Below, piece by piece: positions 45,719 through 60,500 of a stretch of DNA of 64,000 nt. Position 1 is the first letter of the stretch, and each line of letters begins with the position of its first letter. The stretch lies in contig NC_040013.1 of assembly GCF_000972845.2 (NCBI RefSeq), forward strand, positions 248,001 to 312,000, read 5' to 3'. The stretch is from Larimichthys crocea (taxonomy: Eukaryota; Chordata; Actinopteri; Sciaenidae). The translations under genes and the position numbers were made by a program. Under the pieces are notes generated by a model that worked only from the letters and a program-made list of their open reading frames with translations, searched no databases and was not told the DNA's origin.

Positions 45719-47246
45719 AGACACATGACTGCCTAACTTTCACATAATTCAAATATGTGTTCTAAATATGAACAAACGTCACCTCTCATTATCTAAATCA
45801 TCCCAGTGTCTCCATGAATCAAAAGTATACTCAATATATCTTAACACTCATTTTGCCTACTGAAGTTAAATTATATTTTCTTGAACCTGAAAAACCAATG
45901 GGACATGAGACATTTGATAACATTCATTAATCTGCTTTGTTGTCTTTTGTTTCAAGATATTGAATTGTACCAGAAGAATGGAGTTCTATTAATCCATAGG
46001 CTGATCTTCTATTTTCATCTATTTTTAACAGGGCTCTGATTTATTAATTCACTTTGATGAAGTTGAGGAACTTGCAAGAGACGGTTTGATGAAAGAAATC
46101 TGTGCAGTTTTGGTCGACATATCCTGACTTTACATCTCTAATATGCACAACAAATGTTGGATCTTTTCCATCATGTAACATGATACTGATAAAACTGATC
46201 TTGACATTAACATTGTTTTGTTTTTTTATTATTAAAGCGAAGCCACTTTCATATTTATTTTACCAGTTTTTGGTTGTTGTTGATTTTGAATCCTGATTCA
46301 CGAGTTTAAATTCTGTCATAAACTTTGTGTATTTCCGTATTTCCTGCCTAATATGTTACACATGTGTAGGCCATGGCTAAAAAAATATTTTTGACATTTC
46401 ATAGACATAAATTATTATGTCTATGAAATACCAGCTTCTACTTAACATGTTAAATACAGAATTTAACAGTTGTTTTATCTTCATGTCTTTAATTAGTGAA
46501 CTAGTGCCAGAAATTTCACAACTTAATATCTATTTAACAAAAATGGGAAATATCGTGTATGCCATCATTTTATTGTTGTGTGTCATGCATAGCTGCAAGG
46601 GTATAAAGTTGTTTATCAGGCATCTGCTCATATTTGTGTCCCTAGATACCATCTCATGTCTGGTGCAGAGAACCGAGGGCTGCTGAACCCTTCTCAGTTG
46701 ACCAGGAGGATACGGAGCAGTGGGAGTTTGGACAATGTGATTGATGCCTTTCTTTTTAGTGATGGCTGCAACCTGCCAACTCAATTATTTCATTGCCTTC
46801 AAACAAACACTGGTTTGGACAGAGGGAGCAACTGGAGCAACACAATGAAGTGTGAGGAGTGACTGATTCCTCATTGCTTACTCCCCAGATCACATCCCTG
46901 GTTAAACATTAAATTCACTGATGGTGGAGTAGTGACAGTCCACTGCAGATGAGCTGCGATAGCAGACTGCATTCAAAGTACAGAAACTTCCCTTAAACAT
47001 CCAGCTCCTAGCAACACTAATCACACAGATAAGAGCATTCATACTGTGAAGGGATACAAGTAGAAAGGAAACAAGTCTAAAGGCTTTTTTCATTTTCTCA
47101 TCAGTCAACAACCGCCCCAATTCAAGGTCTACATTTAGCCAGCTAATTGGAATTTTAATCCGCTAATGGGGAACATTAATGTATGAAACATATTTTATGG
47201 CAATCTATCCAATATTTGAGGGCTATATCAGTCTGGACACTCGACT
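45719..47246. other. No gene seen
   Basis: AT-rich unique sequence with short hydrophobic chance frames. Confidence 0.45.
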
Positions 47247-47404
47247 AGATGCCTTTCTTAGAGCAACATTCTGTAGCTTTTCTACCATAAAATAAAACAT
47301 TTTAAATCTTTCTGATGCTACAATGACGTGTAATCAGGTGAATAGTGTCATTCTCACCGTGTCCTGTATGTCTGCAAAATTTCTATGCAATGTTGATTTG
47401 AAGC
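47247..47404. repeat. Short TIR element (family shared with 61594-62195)
   Basis: The left part (CAACATTCTGTAGCTTTTC, ACCATAAAATAAAACA, TGCTACAATGACGTGT) aligns with the left part of 61594-61690. The right part (TTTCTATGCAATGTTGATTT) aligns with the right end of the longer copy. The two ends are imperfect inverted repeats. It is probably an internally deleted derivative. Confidence 0.55.
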
Positions 47405-48926
47405 CACACCACCAGCTTGACTAATACAACAACACTTAGTGTACCATTGTACCTCCAAAAAACACTTTGTAAATCCATAATCACACCTGACCTTCACCCC
47501 AGCCTGCTTTCAGAGAGGTATACAGTGAGATAAAAACAGACTACCTCCTCCTTTGTTTCTCAGATAAAGCAATAACTATTCAAAAGACCAGCAAAATCTA
47601 AACATGGGTCGTCTAACCAAATAATCAGTGCAGTATATATTTTTTTATTCATCTCTATGACAATATGAGCCATTCCAAACATGTTGTGGTTTCTGATCTT
47701 CTATATGATGAAGGTCTTTCATGGATAAAAAGAAAAATCCATCATTTTTAGCTGATAGGAAACAAGAACCATGACCTCGATTGCTTCCAGCTCCAGTCCG
47801 GCTGGACTTCCTCTCTCCTAACAAACTGACTGACTGACATTTCCAGGTAATTTCCTTTATCCGATGGGTAGGATCAGATTCAGATACTCACAAAGGTGAA
47901 CAATGCAATGCATGCTCAAAGGTAGACACACATAAACAATGTATCTTTATTCTATGTCCTAGTTCTAGTCTAGTGACCAACAAAGTTTTAATGTAATTAC
48001 ATTGGTAACACAGAGCAATTCTCTTTTTACAGCATAAGAAATGATGTGCTTTAGTTTTATGTTCACGAACACTGATGAGAGTGGAGATGAGAGGTCAAGA
48101 AAAAAATGAAAAATATATACAGATGCTATTTAACACTTTACAGTGAATAGAAAATATATAATGATCAAGATCAAGTCCAGATCTCATCAAAAAAGTCTGA
48201 CAATTCTGAGTAAAGAGTGGTTCTTGTGTCTTTGTGTGCCTATATGTTGCATTTTTTGCTGATATTGTGATTTCAGCTCTGAGGGAAGAAAATTACAAAC
48301 AAAATGTTTATGTCGTACTGACCAGGTAAAAAAAAAATCAAAGCCAAATGGACTCAGTCTGGATTAAAGACAGTAATAGTGTGAGTGAGACCAAGTCCAA
48401 GTCAAACACCCACAGAACCACAGATAATAGAAACATCCCACTAATGGGCTGAAGACCCTGACCAGACCTGAGCAAACCTTAAATATAATGGTGGCAGATA
48501 ATGGAGACAAATGATCATCTGTAATGGTTTCAGAAGGCATGGACTAATGTTGATTATTAGCTGATCGGAGCGTCAGATTTTTTTTTGTTTTGTACTTTTG
48601 GGTTTGGCTTGGCAGGCTTGTTGGCTTTGGAGCAGCAATCAGTTCCAACAGAACATAAAGCAGTTTGGCAAAATACTGGTTTTTAATCTGGTGGAACTAT
48701 TGAGACTTCTATTGTCATCCAGCAGAAAAAGCTTGTGTTAAATCCACTGTTTGCCTCGTGATGTTCAGATAAGACAGTAATTCCTGTCTTATATCTTATA
48801 TTTTTTAACCACACACACATAAAAACAAAGACTAAGAAAAAGAAAAGACAGGAAGGGAGAAGAGGAGACCACTATCCTGAAAATAACCCTCAGAGTGCAG
48901 ACACATTTTAATATTACAGAAATACA

Positions 48927-48928
<2 letters not shown>
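47405..48928. other. No gene seen
   Basis: Unique AT-rich sequence; nothing coding or repetitive that I can name. Confidence 0.45.
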
Positions 48929-48979
<51 letters not shown>

Positions 48980-49002
48980 TAGATAGATAGATAGATAGAT
49001 AG
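48929..49002 (+). repeat. Compound (AGAC)n(AGAT)n microsatellite
   Basis: About twelve AGAC units are followed directly by about six AGAT units with no interruption, so the array is likely polymorphic. Confidence 0.97.
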
Positions 49003-51389
49003 TGTCTCAGCTGTGTTCAGGGTAGGTTGTTCTGAAGCTGCACTCCAACCTGCAGTTTGGACTTTGTTGTTTTTACTGCCTTTGATTAAGCGGAGTCAGT
49101 CACTGGCTGATCAAAGTGTCTGTGTAGGTGTGTTTGTGTGTGAGAGTGTGTGGAGAACCATGACTTGTTTCGGTGTCTTCCTCAGTGGTCTGTAGTCTGT
49201 ATTGAAGCTCCATGTTCACAGCAGTTAACCATAAAAACCTACAAACTGGTTTTGTGGGGGTGTATATACAAAATCTAGAAGTGTCTGAAATACTACATAA
49301 AAATAATTGTTTATTAAGTGTTAGAAGCTCAATGGCGAACCATCCATCTCATCAGATAGTAGTCACAGTGGCATGTTGTATGACCACATCGAAAGGTAAG
49401 GTGTCTCTACCTGTACCTGAATGACCAAGAACAGAATGAAAAATACTGAGACTGTAGTGCGTACTCTCCCTATTACCACAAAAGGCCATTTAAAAAAAAA
49501 AAATTACAACCTGCTTGATTCACAGCCATGTTTACAGCAACTTTGCTGCAGCATTGCTATGTTTATAACAGGCAACCATAGAGTAGCATGAAATCATCAG
49601 TAAATGTGCCACATCCCAGAATGTCTGTGTACAAGAGTATATTATATGTGCAGACTCATACCAGAGCACAAGGAAACACTACAAGGTAGCTTTAAGCATT
49701 ACACCGACAATGAGAGAATAAAAATAAGAGCAGAACCAGTGACATGAAATAAGAACAAGAGAAATTTATGATAAAAAGGTTTGTTCATAAAAATACAGAT
49801 ACAAACAGGAATGTTATGTATATATGTTATATATATTATGTGTTATGTAATAACTTAAAACCAGGGGCCCTTAAAGCTCAACACTCCTTGTGTATTTTTT
49901 TATTAATTAACTGAACATGCACCACTAACACACAGCATCGACAGGATAATTGGAGTGTCATTATTTCAGTTTTGTTCATGCATGTTACATATTACTCCAG
50001 CAAACATTCTAATGCAGAGAAGTGTGCATCAATATGAAGTCGGTATTGTTTGAAATCAACTGATTCTCTTGTGTTCAGCGTTGTCATTACACTCTATTTC
50101 TTTATTTTATTTTTTTAAGGTGTACTGAAGCCACAGGACAGCCCTCCAATCATGATAATATATGTCCATGCATATTTATGTGGAAACATTAATCTGCTGT
50201 TTAGCATTGTCTCCTGACCCCACTCAACCCCCACCCCAACCTGTCTGCATCCAGAACTTCTCCAGGCTGGCTAACATTATAGCTCCCCCCACTGCTTCTT
50301 TAGGACTACAGCACTCTGTGTGTGCAGTCAGCTGACTTCTTTGTTTTGTTTTACTGATGGAGGACAGACAGACAGACAGACGGACTTTGTACCTGTCATA
50401 TCTATGGGATGAGAGAAAACATGGACAGTCTGGCCTGCTATATAATGCAGTAATGAGTAAAATATGGAGTTTGTAATATTTTTGTCATTTTCGTGATTTT
50501 AGATCAGCTCCTCTTTTGGATGAAATAATTATCTAACCAGGAAAAATGGTTAATGTCAAAATTCAATGACAATCATACTTGAAGAAGAAAGATGTCAGTT
50601 CATTCTTAATCCCACTCAGCCACACTGCTATGAAAGAGTTCTCCAAAATACTGAAAACAGACAAACCATTTATTTTTAAGGTTAGTAAACAGAGAAGTGA
50701 AGAGAAGATTGTATTTAATGGAATGTAATAATTTCAAATAAAGTTCCAGCTCCTCAGAGGATTTGATGCTTTTCTTTGTCTTCATTATTTCATTTTATTT
50801 TTTATTTTTTTTCGATAGTAAACTTGATTTTGGACTGTCAGCTTGTACCTTAATTGAACCATAAAGTCATGGTATTTTCTAATATTTGATAATTCACATG
50901 CAATACAACACATACAATTAATCAGTTAATGAAGAAAATAAAAATGTGCTCGGACAATGAAAATAATAATACATAGTAGACGTACAGGAGTGTTATCACA
51001 TATGATTTTAATGTGGTAGTTGGTTAATGTGGAGCTAATGTCACCTGTTCTATTTACTGTTGGGTATTTAAATCTGAATTTTGCAATCCAATCATCTCTT
51101 TTCGATATGTAAAGTAGCCAGTAACTATACCTGTCAAATAAATATAGTGAAGTAAAAAGCATAGAAAAGTAAACTATACGAATTATATTTCCCTGCAGTA
51201 AACAGGACGTAGACGTAAAGCCGTATTAATACTTAACTAAGAAATACAGCACGTTGATATAGAATAAAGTTTAACCTTGATGTGTTGGTGGAAAACATGA
51301 AGTCATGTTTAAGCTATACTCTGTGCTGTTGTACGAGGGACAGAGTGTTTCAGCTCAGAGGACTTGATTTTTTAAACAGCCGTATTGTA
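49003..51389. other. No gene seen
   Basis: Unique sequence. 49440-49720 carries a poly-A run and might be an old repeat. 50200-50360 is a short GC-richer block. No gene signature is present. Confidence 0.4.
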
Positions 51390-53688
51390 GAGCAACTTCA
51401 CTGACAGCTCACACAGGAATCACCTCGACAGCGTGGCATCCCTGGCGCCCGGCAAGGGGCCTGTTTTGGGCAACTCCGTTATTGGCTTGCAAATACCCGG
51501 CACTCACACAGAGGATAATATGCAGCAAAATAAAGAGGAGAGAAACTCAAGCTCTAGGGTATGTGAAACTATTGTCAGGCATAGACAATGGAAAACCAAC
51601 ATTGGCTGGAAGGGGAAATTTGAGTCTCCAATCTGTTCGACTTTATGTGCTGATAAGAGACGGGGCTCTGCTGGCGCTTTAGCCACCACAGAATACAGTA
51701 AACACAAACTGTGAGCCAGAGTAGGTCATTGAGAGTCTTCCCTGCCTTGGGCTTAACATGACACTTAAGTACTACTACAAGGGGAGAAAGAAAAGGCAAG
51801 GCTGCACACATTACAAACTGCCTCTATTCTCCACTCCCAGGCTGAAATGTCAGAGCCATTCTTTCAGTACGGAGGGAAGGGGTGGGGTGGAGGTGGGCCA
51901 GACAAAAGACTGGGGATTCAATGGTGATTTGTTGCATTTTCATTATAACTACTTTGATTGTGCAGGGGAGGTAATCATGGATCTAAACAGGGCCTGAAAG
52001 TAACTGTTTTCCAAGTGTGTAACTTGAAACGCCCCACCACCCCCCTGTCCCCCTCTATGACAAACGAAGCAGTGTTTTCTGCATGATAATCCCACCTGCT
52101 GACAAATCAAAGACAGTTTCAAACATACACTTAGATCCTTTAAAAGAATCAATCCCAACAAGGGAGGAAACAAGGACAACAGAGGGAGTCAAAGGGACAT
52201 GCCAACACCAGGAGGAAAAGAGTGTCTTTTCTAAATGCTCGTCCATTTGTTTGACATTTATCAAAGAAGATGACCAGCTAAGACAGGATCGTATCAAATA
52301 TGTCCTACTGAACATGAGCCATTTACTCCATCATAATAATGCCCCCTAATAAAAAGAAAAGAAAAAGAAATCAGCTTTCTTACAAGATCTCATTTCTCTG
52401 CTGTGCTGCACCTCACTGCTGCATGTGAAGTATGTCATCTACATATCATAGGACCTTTTGATTAGAATTGTTATTTATAGTATTTGAATCTGTGGTAACC
52501 TGTGAGTGTTCACAGTGTGAGATGGCAAGTGGTTCCCAGATCTCCATCATCACTCTCCTTACTATTAATACAAGTGTTCTGCTCCTAATTCCTACGTTAG
52601 AGGAACTCACAATGCCATTGATTAATTGAAGGAGGTTAATCTTTTTATACCTGGACCACCTGAACCGTACGCTTACACAGCAAACCACAGCTGGAAGCTT
52701 TCAAATGCCCCTGACTCTCTGTGTGTCACTGCTAACTTTTCTGCTCAATCTACACTACAGTGATAATCCAACTTTGCTAACAATAAAAGCAGAAATGAGT
52801 AATAAATTACCTCAGTCGAGCAACTTTCACTCACTAAAAGCTGCTTTTATTCTGTAGTTTAAGAAGAATTTTTTTTCCGTGTGGAGGGAAGAAAAAAACA
52901 CTGCGGCAAACAAAACAAACTGAAATTATTGCATCCATAATTTAGAACAAATTCTGAAAAGCAAAGCACATTTGAGTGTCTTCTTCAGTATGGTGCTTTC
53001 TCTTCTGACCTCCAGCAGCTGCTAGAAAAAAGGTTCTGCTATATTCTGGTAGCGTGTCATACATTGTACGCGATCACAACAAATAGAATGTGCACAAAGA
53101 GAAAGAGCAGAGGGAGGGGATATTTGAACCGAGACAGAGCTTGTCATGCGATTGGACCAGGTCCATTTCAGCCAGATAACAATGCCAGGTCGGGAGACAT
53201 TTTGCCTGTCAGGCCACTTAGGCTGAGCAGACAAAGAGGTGAAACAAATCCTGCAGAGGCTACAAAGCTGCAATCCCTCCCAGGCCAGACAGCCCGAGTC
53301 TCCTCCCTCTGCTCTCTGTTGGCAGCCGCCACTCGATTAAATAGCTGCTGTTAATTATACCTGGATTGTGAGGCGCTCAGGCCCCATGGTTAGCAGCTAT
53401 CCATCAACCCCCCACCACACACGCCCCCCACTATTATTCAGAGAGCTGGGTTGAGCTTGCATGGCGGACAGTATGTGCACTGGACAAAACAAGTGAATAA
53501 CTAAAGCTGTGGGTTTAATCATGTATCATGTCATTCCACATGTGGAGACCAAATAAATATTTGTGAATAACTGTTGCACTTAATTACTCTAACAAAGACA
53601 TTTAATTAGGCACTCAGCAATACAGTGAATGGGCAATTTGTACTTGTACACCAGTAAATGTACACAGCACACGGGTGGGTCTGTATAC
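51390..53688. other. No gene seen; candidate non-coding conserved blocks
   Basis: 51390-51720 has open frames in several phases (up to 93 codons), but none has a domain or splice context. 53060-53470 is a GC-richer, repeat-free block. Either could be a conserved non-coding element; neither can be shown to be coding from sequence alone. Confidence 0.3.
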
Positions 53689-53738
53689 AATATATATATA
53701 TTATATATATATATATATATAGAGACACACACACACAC
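53689..53738. repeat. (TA)n/(CA)n microsatellite
   Basis: A TA run with one phase break is followed by ACACAC. Confidence 0.95.
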
Positions 53739-56700
53739 CTGTTTTATTTATCTGTTTAATTTATCTAAGTGATTTACAGGATAAGTGCATGTTTTATTCT
53801 AAATTCTTTTGTCAAATTTGGAATAATTCAATTCATATTTCCATGTCGCTCCATAAATCATAAGAAACATGAAGCATTAAACTGTGTAACATATTTGCTG
53901 TGATGCAGTCCCTCATCCTGTCCATATGAATATTGTATCAAAATGCTGCTTTGTGGCTTTAATGTGAAGCATGAGGTTTACAAATAAGATGGTAATATGG
54001 GCACATTCACCCCCCGTACGCTGCACTCATTAAAAAGAACAGAAATGAAAAACAACAACAACAAAAAAAAGCAATACCTTTTATTTCCTAGCATTCAGTG
54101 TTGGCTGGCACTCTCGTGATTGAGGCCGGGCTTTGTTTAATTAATTTCAGGCTTGATGGAATGACTGGGGCTTATGCCTCTGGCACCGGGGCTGACACAC
54201 CGGCCCTTTAAGCCTCAAACTCATTGCCATAATGTGCTCAGAGGAAAACCCTGCAGAGAGAGGAGGACCAGCAGGCCTTCGATCTTATCACTCACGGCCA
54301 CTCCTTCCTGATTTAAACCCTAGTAAGGTGACACCAGCACTGTGGAGATGAGGCTGTGGGTGTCTATGTTTTATCATTGATTAATATGCAAAGTGTCAAT
54401 TGATCTATACATGCAGACAAAAAGAAAACACACACCTAGGTTTTGACTGTTCCTCACAAGTGTTCATCATTTTGTTTCAAGTCATGAAATACTGAAAATA
54501 AACTACAGCAAATGTTTAAAATGTGCAGAGCATGTGGATTCAACAGGAGCGGAGTCATTTTCCAGAGGTTTCTAAATGTTTGTATTATTATTACTATTAT
54601 TATTCCTTCCAGGCATCCATAGTTGTTCATTTATTTCACTACATCGTGGCATCAAATTATGATAATAAACTTGCCAAGATGGCTAATCCATCAGGAAAAT
54701 ATTATTTCTGTTTTTTTGTGACACAACAAGAATTCTACATAACATAATGTAAGGTTAGACATGACGGTCACTTTGATGGATTCTGTATGCAGATTTCATT
54801 TTTCCACAGGAAAATGGATAGTTCTCCTCTAAACAAGAAGCTTTGGAAGGAGGTCAGTGGTGCAGTGAAGCTGATTTGTCACAAATGAACTAAAATATAT
54901 TTTCTTCAATCTTTTAAACTGAAATTAGACAATTTATGTGACAGTCATAACTGACATACTGTTGGAATCAACATGACTTACTCTTCTTTACTCTTTAAAA
55001 ACAATAATTTCATCCCATATTAATAAACAGGCGTAAGAATATACATGAACATTTGCTCTATTTCAAACCACCACCACATTTTCTGACAGCACAAAGGCTC
55101 AGACTGGATGCCATGCTTCTCAAATACCATTCACATACATAACTGGAGCACAGAGGCAAAAAACCTAAATAATTGTATGTCATGTAAAGCGTTTAACTGT
55201 CCAAGTTCATACATAACATGCTGCCACTGACAGGCCAAATTATGCCATTCTTCAATAGCCCAGGTTATCAGGAAAATAACAATACACAGATAGCATGCCG
55301 AGCAAAGACTTTACCAAAACCATTTTACTCAACATCAGTCACTATGAACCTGCAGCATGTATAAGAAAATGACAAGCAGTAATAATATGTGGCATCAGCT
55401 GAATGCAGATAGAGAGATCTAGCCTTAAAGGAGACTGGGTGATATCAGCAGGTCCTGTCAGATATTTTCTTTGGATATGAATCTACTGCTGCTCTTCACT
55501 TTCTCACCTCTGGATTTCTTTTCCTGTAAAGACCGGTGAAGTGTCCTTTGTCTGATTGAGAGGATTCACATCATGTTTGCTTTGTGTAAATTCTGTTGAA
55601 GCAGAAGCTCACATCCAGGCACTGTGCATCACTGGCCTTTTGAGGGAAGCTGTATAGAACAAAATATTAATATGGAGCAGACGCTCGCTTTTTTTTTTTT
55701 TTTTTTAAGTGATAAAGCAAGATGGACAGATTTGGATGACAGAAATGTGGAGAAAATACTATAAATATGCATTCCATTACATTTGGAAGAATTTAATTCA
55801 GGGCAAATAATTTGAGAGATGAGCCGCAGCTGAAACGATGGTCTTAATGGACAGGTGTCCACTTAAAATCTCTGGCAAAGCTAAGACTAATGGATTGCTT
55901 TATATGCAGCACATTCAGAGAATGGAAAAGGGATTGGGAGAGCTTAAGCGCCTGAAGCACCCTGCATGCACAGATTCCTGCATAAATACACTGTTTTAAT
56001 TTCCACAACTCATGCGTTTGTCAGATGTAACCTTTTTCCAGCTCTGTATTTCAGGACAATGAAAATTAACCTGACAGTCAAACAGAGGAATACAAAGGAC
56101 TGTAACATGACGCAGAGATGACCCGTACATGTGTTCTGCTTGGCTGAGCTCCTGTTTATTTCTGTTTATTTCATATGATACTAGTGCCTTCTGTGCATGT
56201 GTATACATATTGTACACATGTAATTGCCTGTGTATGCTTTATGATACACTTGAAAAGCCCTGAAGGATAATATCATGTACTAACATATGGCATTTTCATG
56301 AAAATCACGCTTTTTCAGTGCTTGTGTCATTTGGGTATCCAAACTACTACCTTACAAACAGCATGTGTACTAAGCAACTGCTGGGATCTAACAGAATATT
56401 CAGATTTGGCTTCTCTTCCTTCGTCAAGTGAAGTCTCATTAAAATTGCACCACCCTCATCTGAGTTATCTCCACCCATGGCTTGAGAACTGCGTTTTGTT
56501 GCCAAGTTGTTGCCAAGCGTTGGCTATTGCTTTCTGCCACAGGAGACACAATGTTGTAATGTTATTTAATGTCACAATATGGGAATGTAATGCACGTAGG
56601 GCACGTCAGTTCAGAGATAATGTGAGCATGAAGCCTCATTTGAAGCCAACTAAATAACCAGGGTAGCTAGGTTGGATGCCGGTAACTGCTTTTTCATGTT

Positions 56701-57309
56701 CAACTTTATAATGCAGCACCCGCTCAGCTGGCATTAGTTGTGTTGTCTCTGTGATCCTTGCTGGTGTGTGTTTGCGTGGGTTTGTCCACTAGCCGCTGGA
56801 TGGTGCTGATTTTGTGCCCTGCCTGAAAGTAACAATGTAGCCACTACGTGCAACAAAGAAATGGTCAGACTTTAGGAATTCATTAGCTTGCACTGTTGTG
56901 TAACTTTGACTAGGCCAGCTTGCTCATAGCATACAGTGTAATGGCCCACTGGGCAGTGTGTAGGTGGTCGAGCTAAGACTAATACAACCATTCTGATCCA
57001 CGCTGATACTGCAATACTAGTGTTACTGGTGCTGTTATCGACTTGTCAGAGTCTCACCTGTATTTAGGGGCTCAAACTTCCATCTGAGAGTGTTTCTTCT
57101 GACCAGTTCAATAATTGATTAAGTTAAAAGACAGCACGTTTAAAAATTGATTTCACAACCAGTACAACTAAAAGAAAAACTGTCATTTCAGTTCAGCTAT
57201 TCTGTTTACAGTAACGTATGTCCAATTTAAGTCCATGTGAAGGCAATTAGGAGATTTCTTTCATATGTTGGAACATAGTTGCTGAAAACACGTGAAAAGA
57301 CTTATATAT
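53739..57309. other. No gene seen
   Basis: Mostly unique. 54100-54330 is a GC-richer repeat-free block that could be a conserved element. An ATT-type run lies at about 54580-54602 and a poly-T run at about 55690-55707. The 119-codon frame at 56298-56657 has no recognisable domain. Confidence 0.35.
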
Positions 57310-57561
57310 TACTCATTCACACACATTCATACACTGATGGCATTGGCTGCCATGCAAGGTGCCAACTGCTCATCAGTCTGAGGAGCTAACCATTCATACA
57401 CATTCACACACTGATGGCGCAGCCTTCAGGAGCAATTTGGGGTTCAGTATGTTGCCCAAGGACACTTCGACATGCAGACTGGAGGGGATCGAACCGGAGA
57501 TGGAACTGCTGATCATCTAATTGGTGGACGACCCGCTCTACCTCCAAGCCACAGCTGCCCC
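57310..57561 (-). repeat. tRNA-derived SINE, family 1, best copy
   Basis: On the minus strand the head at 57561 begins GGGGCAGCTGTGGCTTGG, then AGGTAGAGCG (A box). A B box, GGTTCGATCCCC, lies at 57484-57495. The body is CAGACTGG-type sequence with AAGTGTCCTTGGGCAACATA and CCCAAATTGCTCCTGAAGG. A 'cattcayacactgatggc' unit occurs twice (about 57326 and 57398), suggesting an internal duplication. Other fragments of this family lie at 13528-13650 and 21838-21957. Confidence 0.8.
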
Positions 57562-60500
57562 GTGTGTGGAGTTAGAGGTTCAGATTTTCACCAGTTTTCA
57601 GTCCAGGCCAACCTGAGCATACCCTACACCCTGAGCAGAGAGATAGAGATGAATTCATCCCAGCTCAGAGTGTTTTAAAGTTAGTCATGTCATTTTCTGA
57701 ACTCATCTGACACGTTTCAGTCACTTCAAAATGGCTGCTCGACTGCTCCCACGAGTGGGCGTGGCTTCAGCACATTCAGAGGACACGCCCCCACAGTCCT
57801 GGAGCTGAGAATTCATTTTTACCTGATTTTAACACCTAATTTTATAAATATGTTCATAATTTTAATCATTCAAATTTGGCTGGGTGGTTAATAACACTTT
57901 CTTCTTTGGTCTGATTGTTTAATTGTTTAATTATCAAGAGTCAAGTACACTATCTTATGCTAGACTCCATGGAAATAACTAGTCATAAGATTGACATAGT
58001 ATTCACCTGAGGAAAACATCATGGAAAAATGTAACCATTGTTGTTCAGTCTTCCACAACATCAGGTCAGATTCCCACTCTAATGTGTGCAGCGCTGAAAT
58101 CTTTGGTTTTGAATTCTTGTGTTGATATTCACGGTACAAGTGCAGGTAAACTCAGTAATGTGAGTCCTGGCTGCAACGACACCAGCATGGCGGTGCCTGT
58201 TCAAGGAGCTGTTGTGTTTCAGAGGTGCAGCTATGGACTGCAGTAGCTATAGCATACTTGTCACTTGCTACTACTGTTAACATCCATTATGGCACAAACA
58301 TGTTTGGAATGGTGTTTGAAATACATCTCCACATTCATATCCACACATGTGTGACCAGATCCTTCAGTTCACCTAGCAGCAGCATGTGTGAATGAGTAAT
58401 ATAATAATAATGGTTTCACGTGTTTCCTTGAATTTTCCGCATTTAGTCCTCAGTGTTTGAGGTCACACACACCTGAGCTAATATCAGATATGTCAGTGTG
58501 ACAGAGAGGGAAGAAAGAAGGATGGAGGGACGACCAGTGGTGTATTTTCTTAATTAATTCCCCCACAGCGGCCCGTCCAGCAAAGAATAAACACCAAACA
58601 ATGACACGTAAGACTTCTCTTGCATTTTTAGCTCACCCAAAAATGGGCCCGTAGTATTTAACTAACAGGGATCAGTGTGAAATCAGCATCAGCCACAGAA
58701 GAGGTGCAGACTAGGGTGAGACAAATACAAAGTTATGCATTTTGAGTGAATTATTCCTCCATCCACTCGTGAAAATTGGACAACTATGTTGTGGCTTTAC
58801 CATCCTATTGAAAAAAATATTAACACGGAGTACGACTAAATGATGCGCATTAGAGGTTTATCTAGAAGTGGCTATATCTAATGTAGACTGAAAATGAACT
58901 ACTGTGTATACCTGCATGGCCACTTCCACTCTGTGGAACGTTTATACAAGAACAAGAGCGAGAGGGATGTATCATTTGCCCATTTTGATTGTGCACGGGC
59001 ACTCAACCTCCTTGTCAAAATCTTCAGTACCAGTTCAACTGTTCAGGTTTTGCAGCCAAAGCCATAAGACAGAAGACAATAAGTAAAGTTGACGAATCTT
59101 AAAGTTGATGGACTTGTTAATTGTCACTTTTCATGAACCGACCAATTACCAGCTGAAGGAGTAAGGGAAAAAAGTTATATATGTTATATGTCATATGCTT
59201 TATGGTGTCTTTTCATTTTAAATAAAGTTTAAATACAAATCCCATTTATTGCTCTGTAATTATGTTTGTTCTAAAGACGTCTTTATTGACTTCCAATCAT
59301 AATATTGTCAAAGCAGAGCTTTAAAGTCATGTTAAAGTCATGGCTGCCCTGTGCTCCCGTCTCTGGATTCCTGCTGAACCTGTCCACCTTCTGTCCATCT
59401 ACTCATCATCTTAGCAATGTTTCTCTGGCTCTCCACCCGTTTGATCAGTTTCAGTGGTAGTTGGTGTATTGCCAGTGCAGTGTATTTCTGAAACCTTTAT
59501 TATCTTCACCCATGTGCTGTAGTGAATCACCTCCTGCCTGCCTGCTTCCATGCTGCCCACACCACCACCTGTCTGTCAAGCCCTGTGGCCTCTGATTTTG
59601 CCATCTCTCTATCTCTACTCACCTGTTTTTCCAAGTTGAATAAGAACTAAGGGGCTTTCCTTACAAAATAAATGAAGTGCAGACATTCTCACTCGGTGGT
59701 GGTAATTGTATCACAGATGCCTCTCATCCCCAGATTGTTGTATCATGTCAGCTGAGCCATTAGAAATCATGTTTTCCAAATCGCATCCTACCAACAAAAA
59801 GACATTCCATTTTCTTCATGCAGAGACTCAAGTGGAAAAATCTAAGCCATACAACACAAACATCAATAGATGGTCACTAAACACCAATAGAAATATCAGG
59901 AAAACAGCAGGGAAGCCATATTTTCTTCACTCTAAATAAGTGAATATAATTGCCCTCCTGCAGTTGGCAAGGATAATGTTATGCGAATCAATACTGTAGT
60001 GTGCTGCAGCAACAACAGAGATGCACATGGAAGCATTATCATAAGGAAAGCCCCTTGACAAATCTGATTAGCAGCCATTTGAGAGGGCTGTTCCCAGAAG
60101 GACCTGCTGTCACACTGACCCTGCTTAACCTCTTGATTTTCCGGGTTCAAGTCCAATTAACCTTTGGGATGAAGCAAGAGTGTCACCAGCAGTGCAGTCG
60201 ATAGAAGCCCAATAGTAATCATTTCATTTTCTGGTTCATCAAATAGGCTCGGGCCCCACCTCACTAATCTCAATCAAAGACACAGCCATTTATCATTGTA
60301 GACACTTAGGACAACAGTTTTAACCATAGCAGGCTGGTTAGAGACTCAGACATCCATCTGTGCTGCACTGACTGACTCATCTCCTGCATTGACTCACTGG
60401 AAGTATTCTGACAAATGCTAGTGTTACAGATGTTAGCACTGGCGCTAGACTGCAGAGCAGTATTTGATATTTCAAACTGGGCAAGTATATTCTAAAACAT

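Noticed and set aside
48929..49002. Tandem array as CRISPR-like repeats
   Set aside because: It is a four-base microsatellite without spacers, in vertebrate DNA.
57475..57561. Possible tRNA gene (A and B boxes)
   Set aside because: The boxes are present, but the surrounding sequence continues as a SINE body repeated elsewhere in the window and no tRNA acceptor stem closes.
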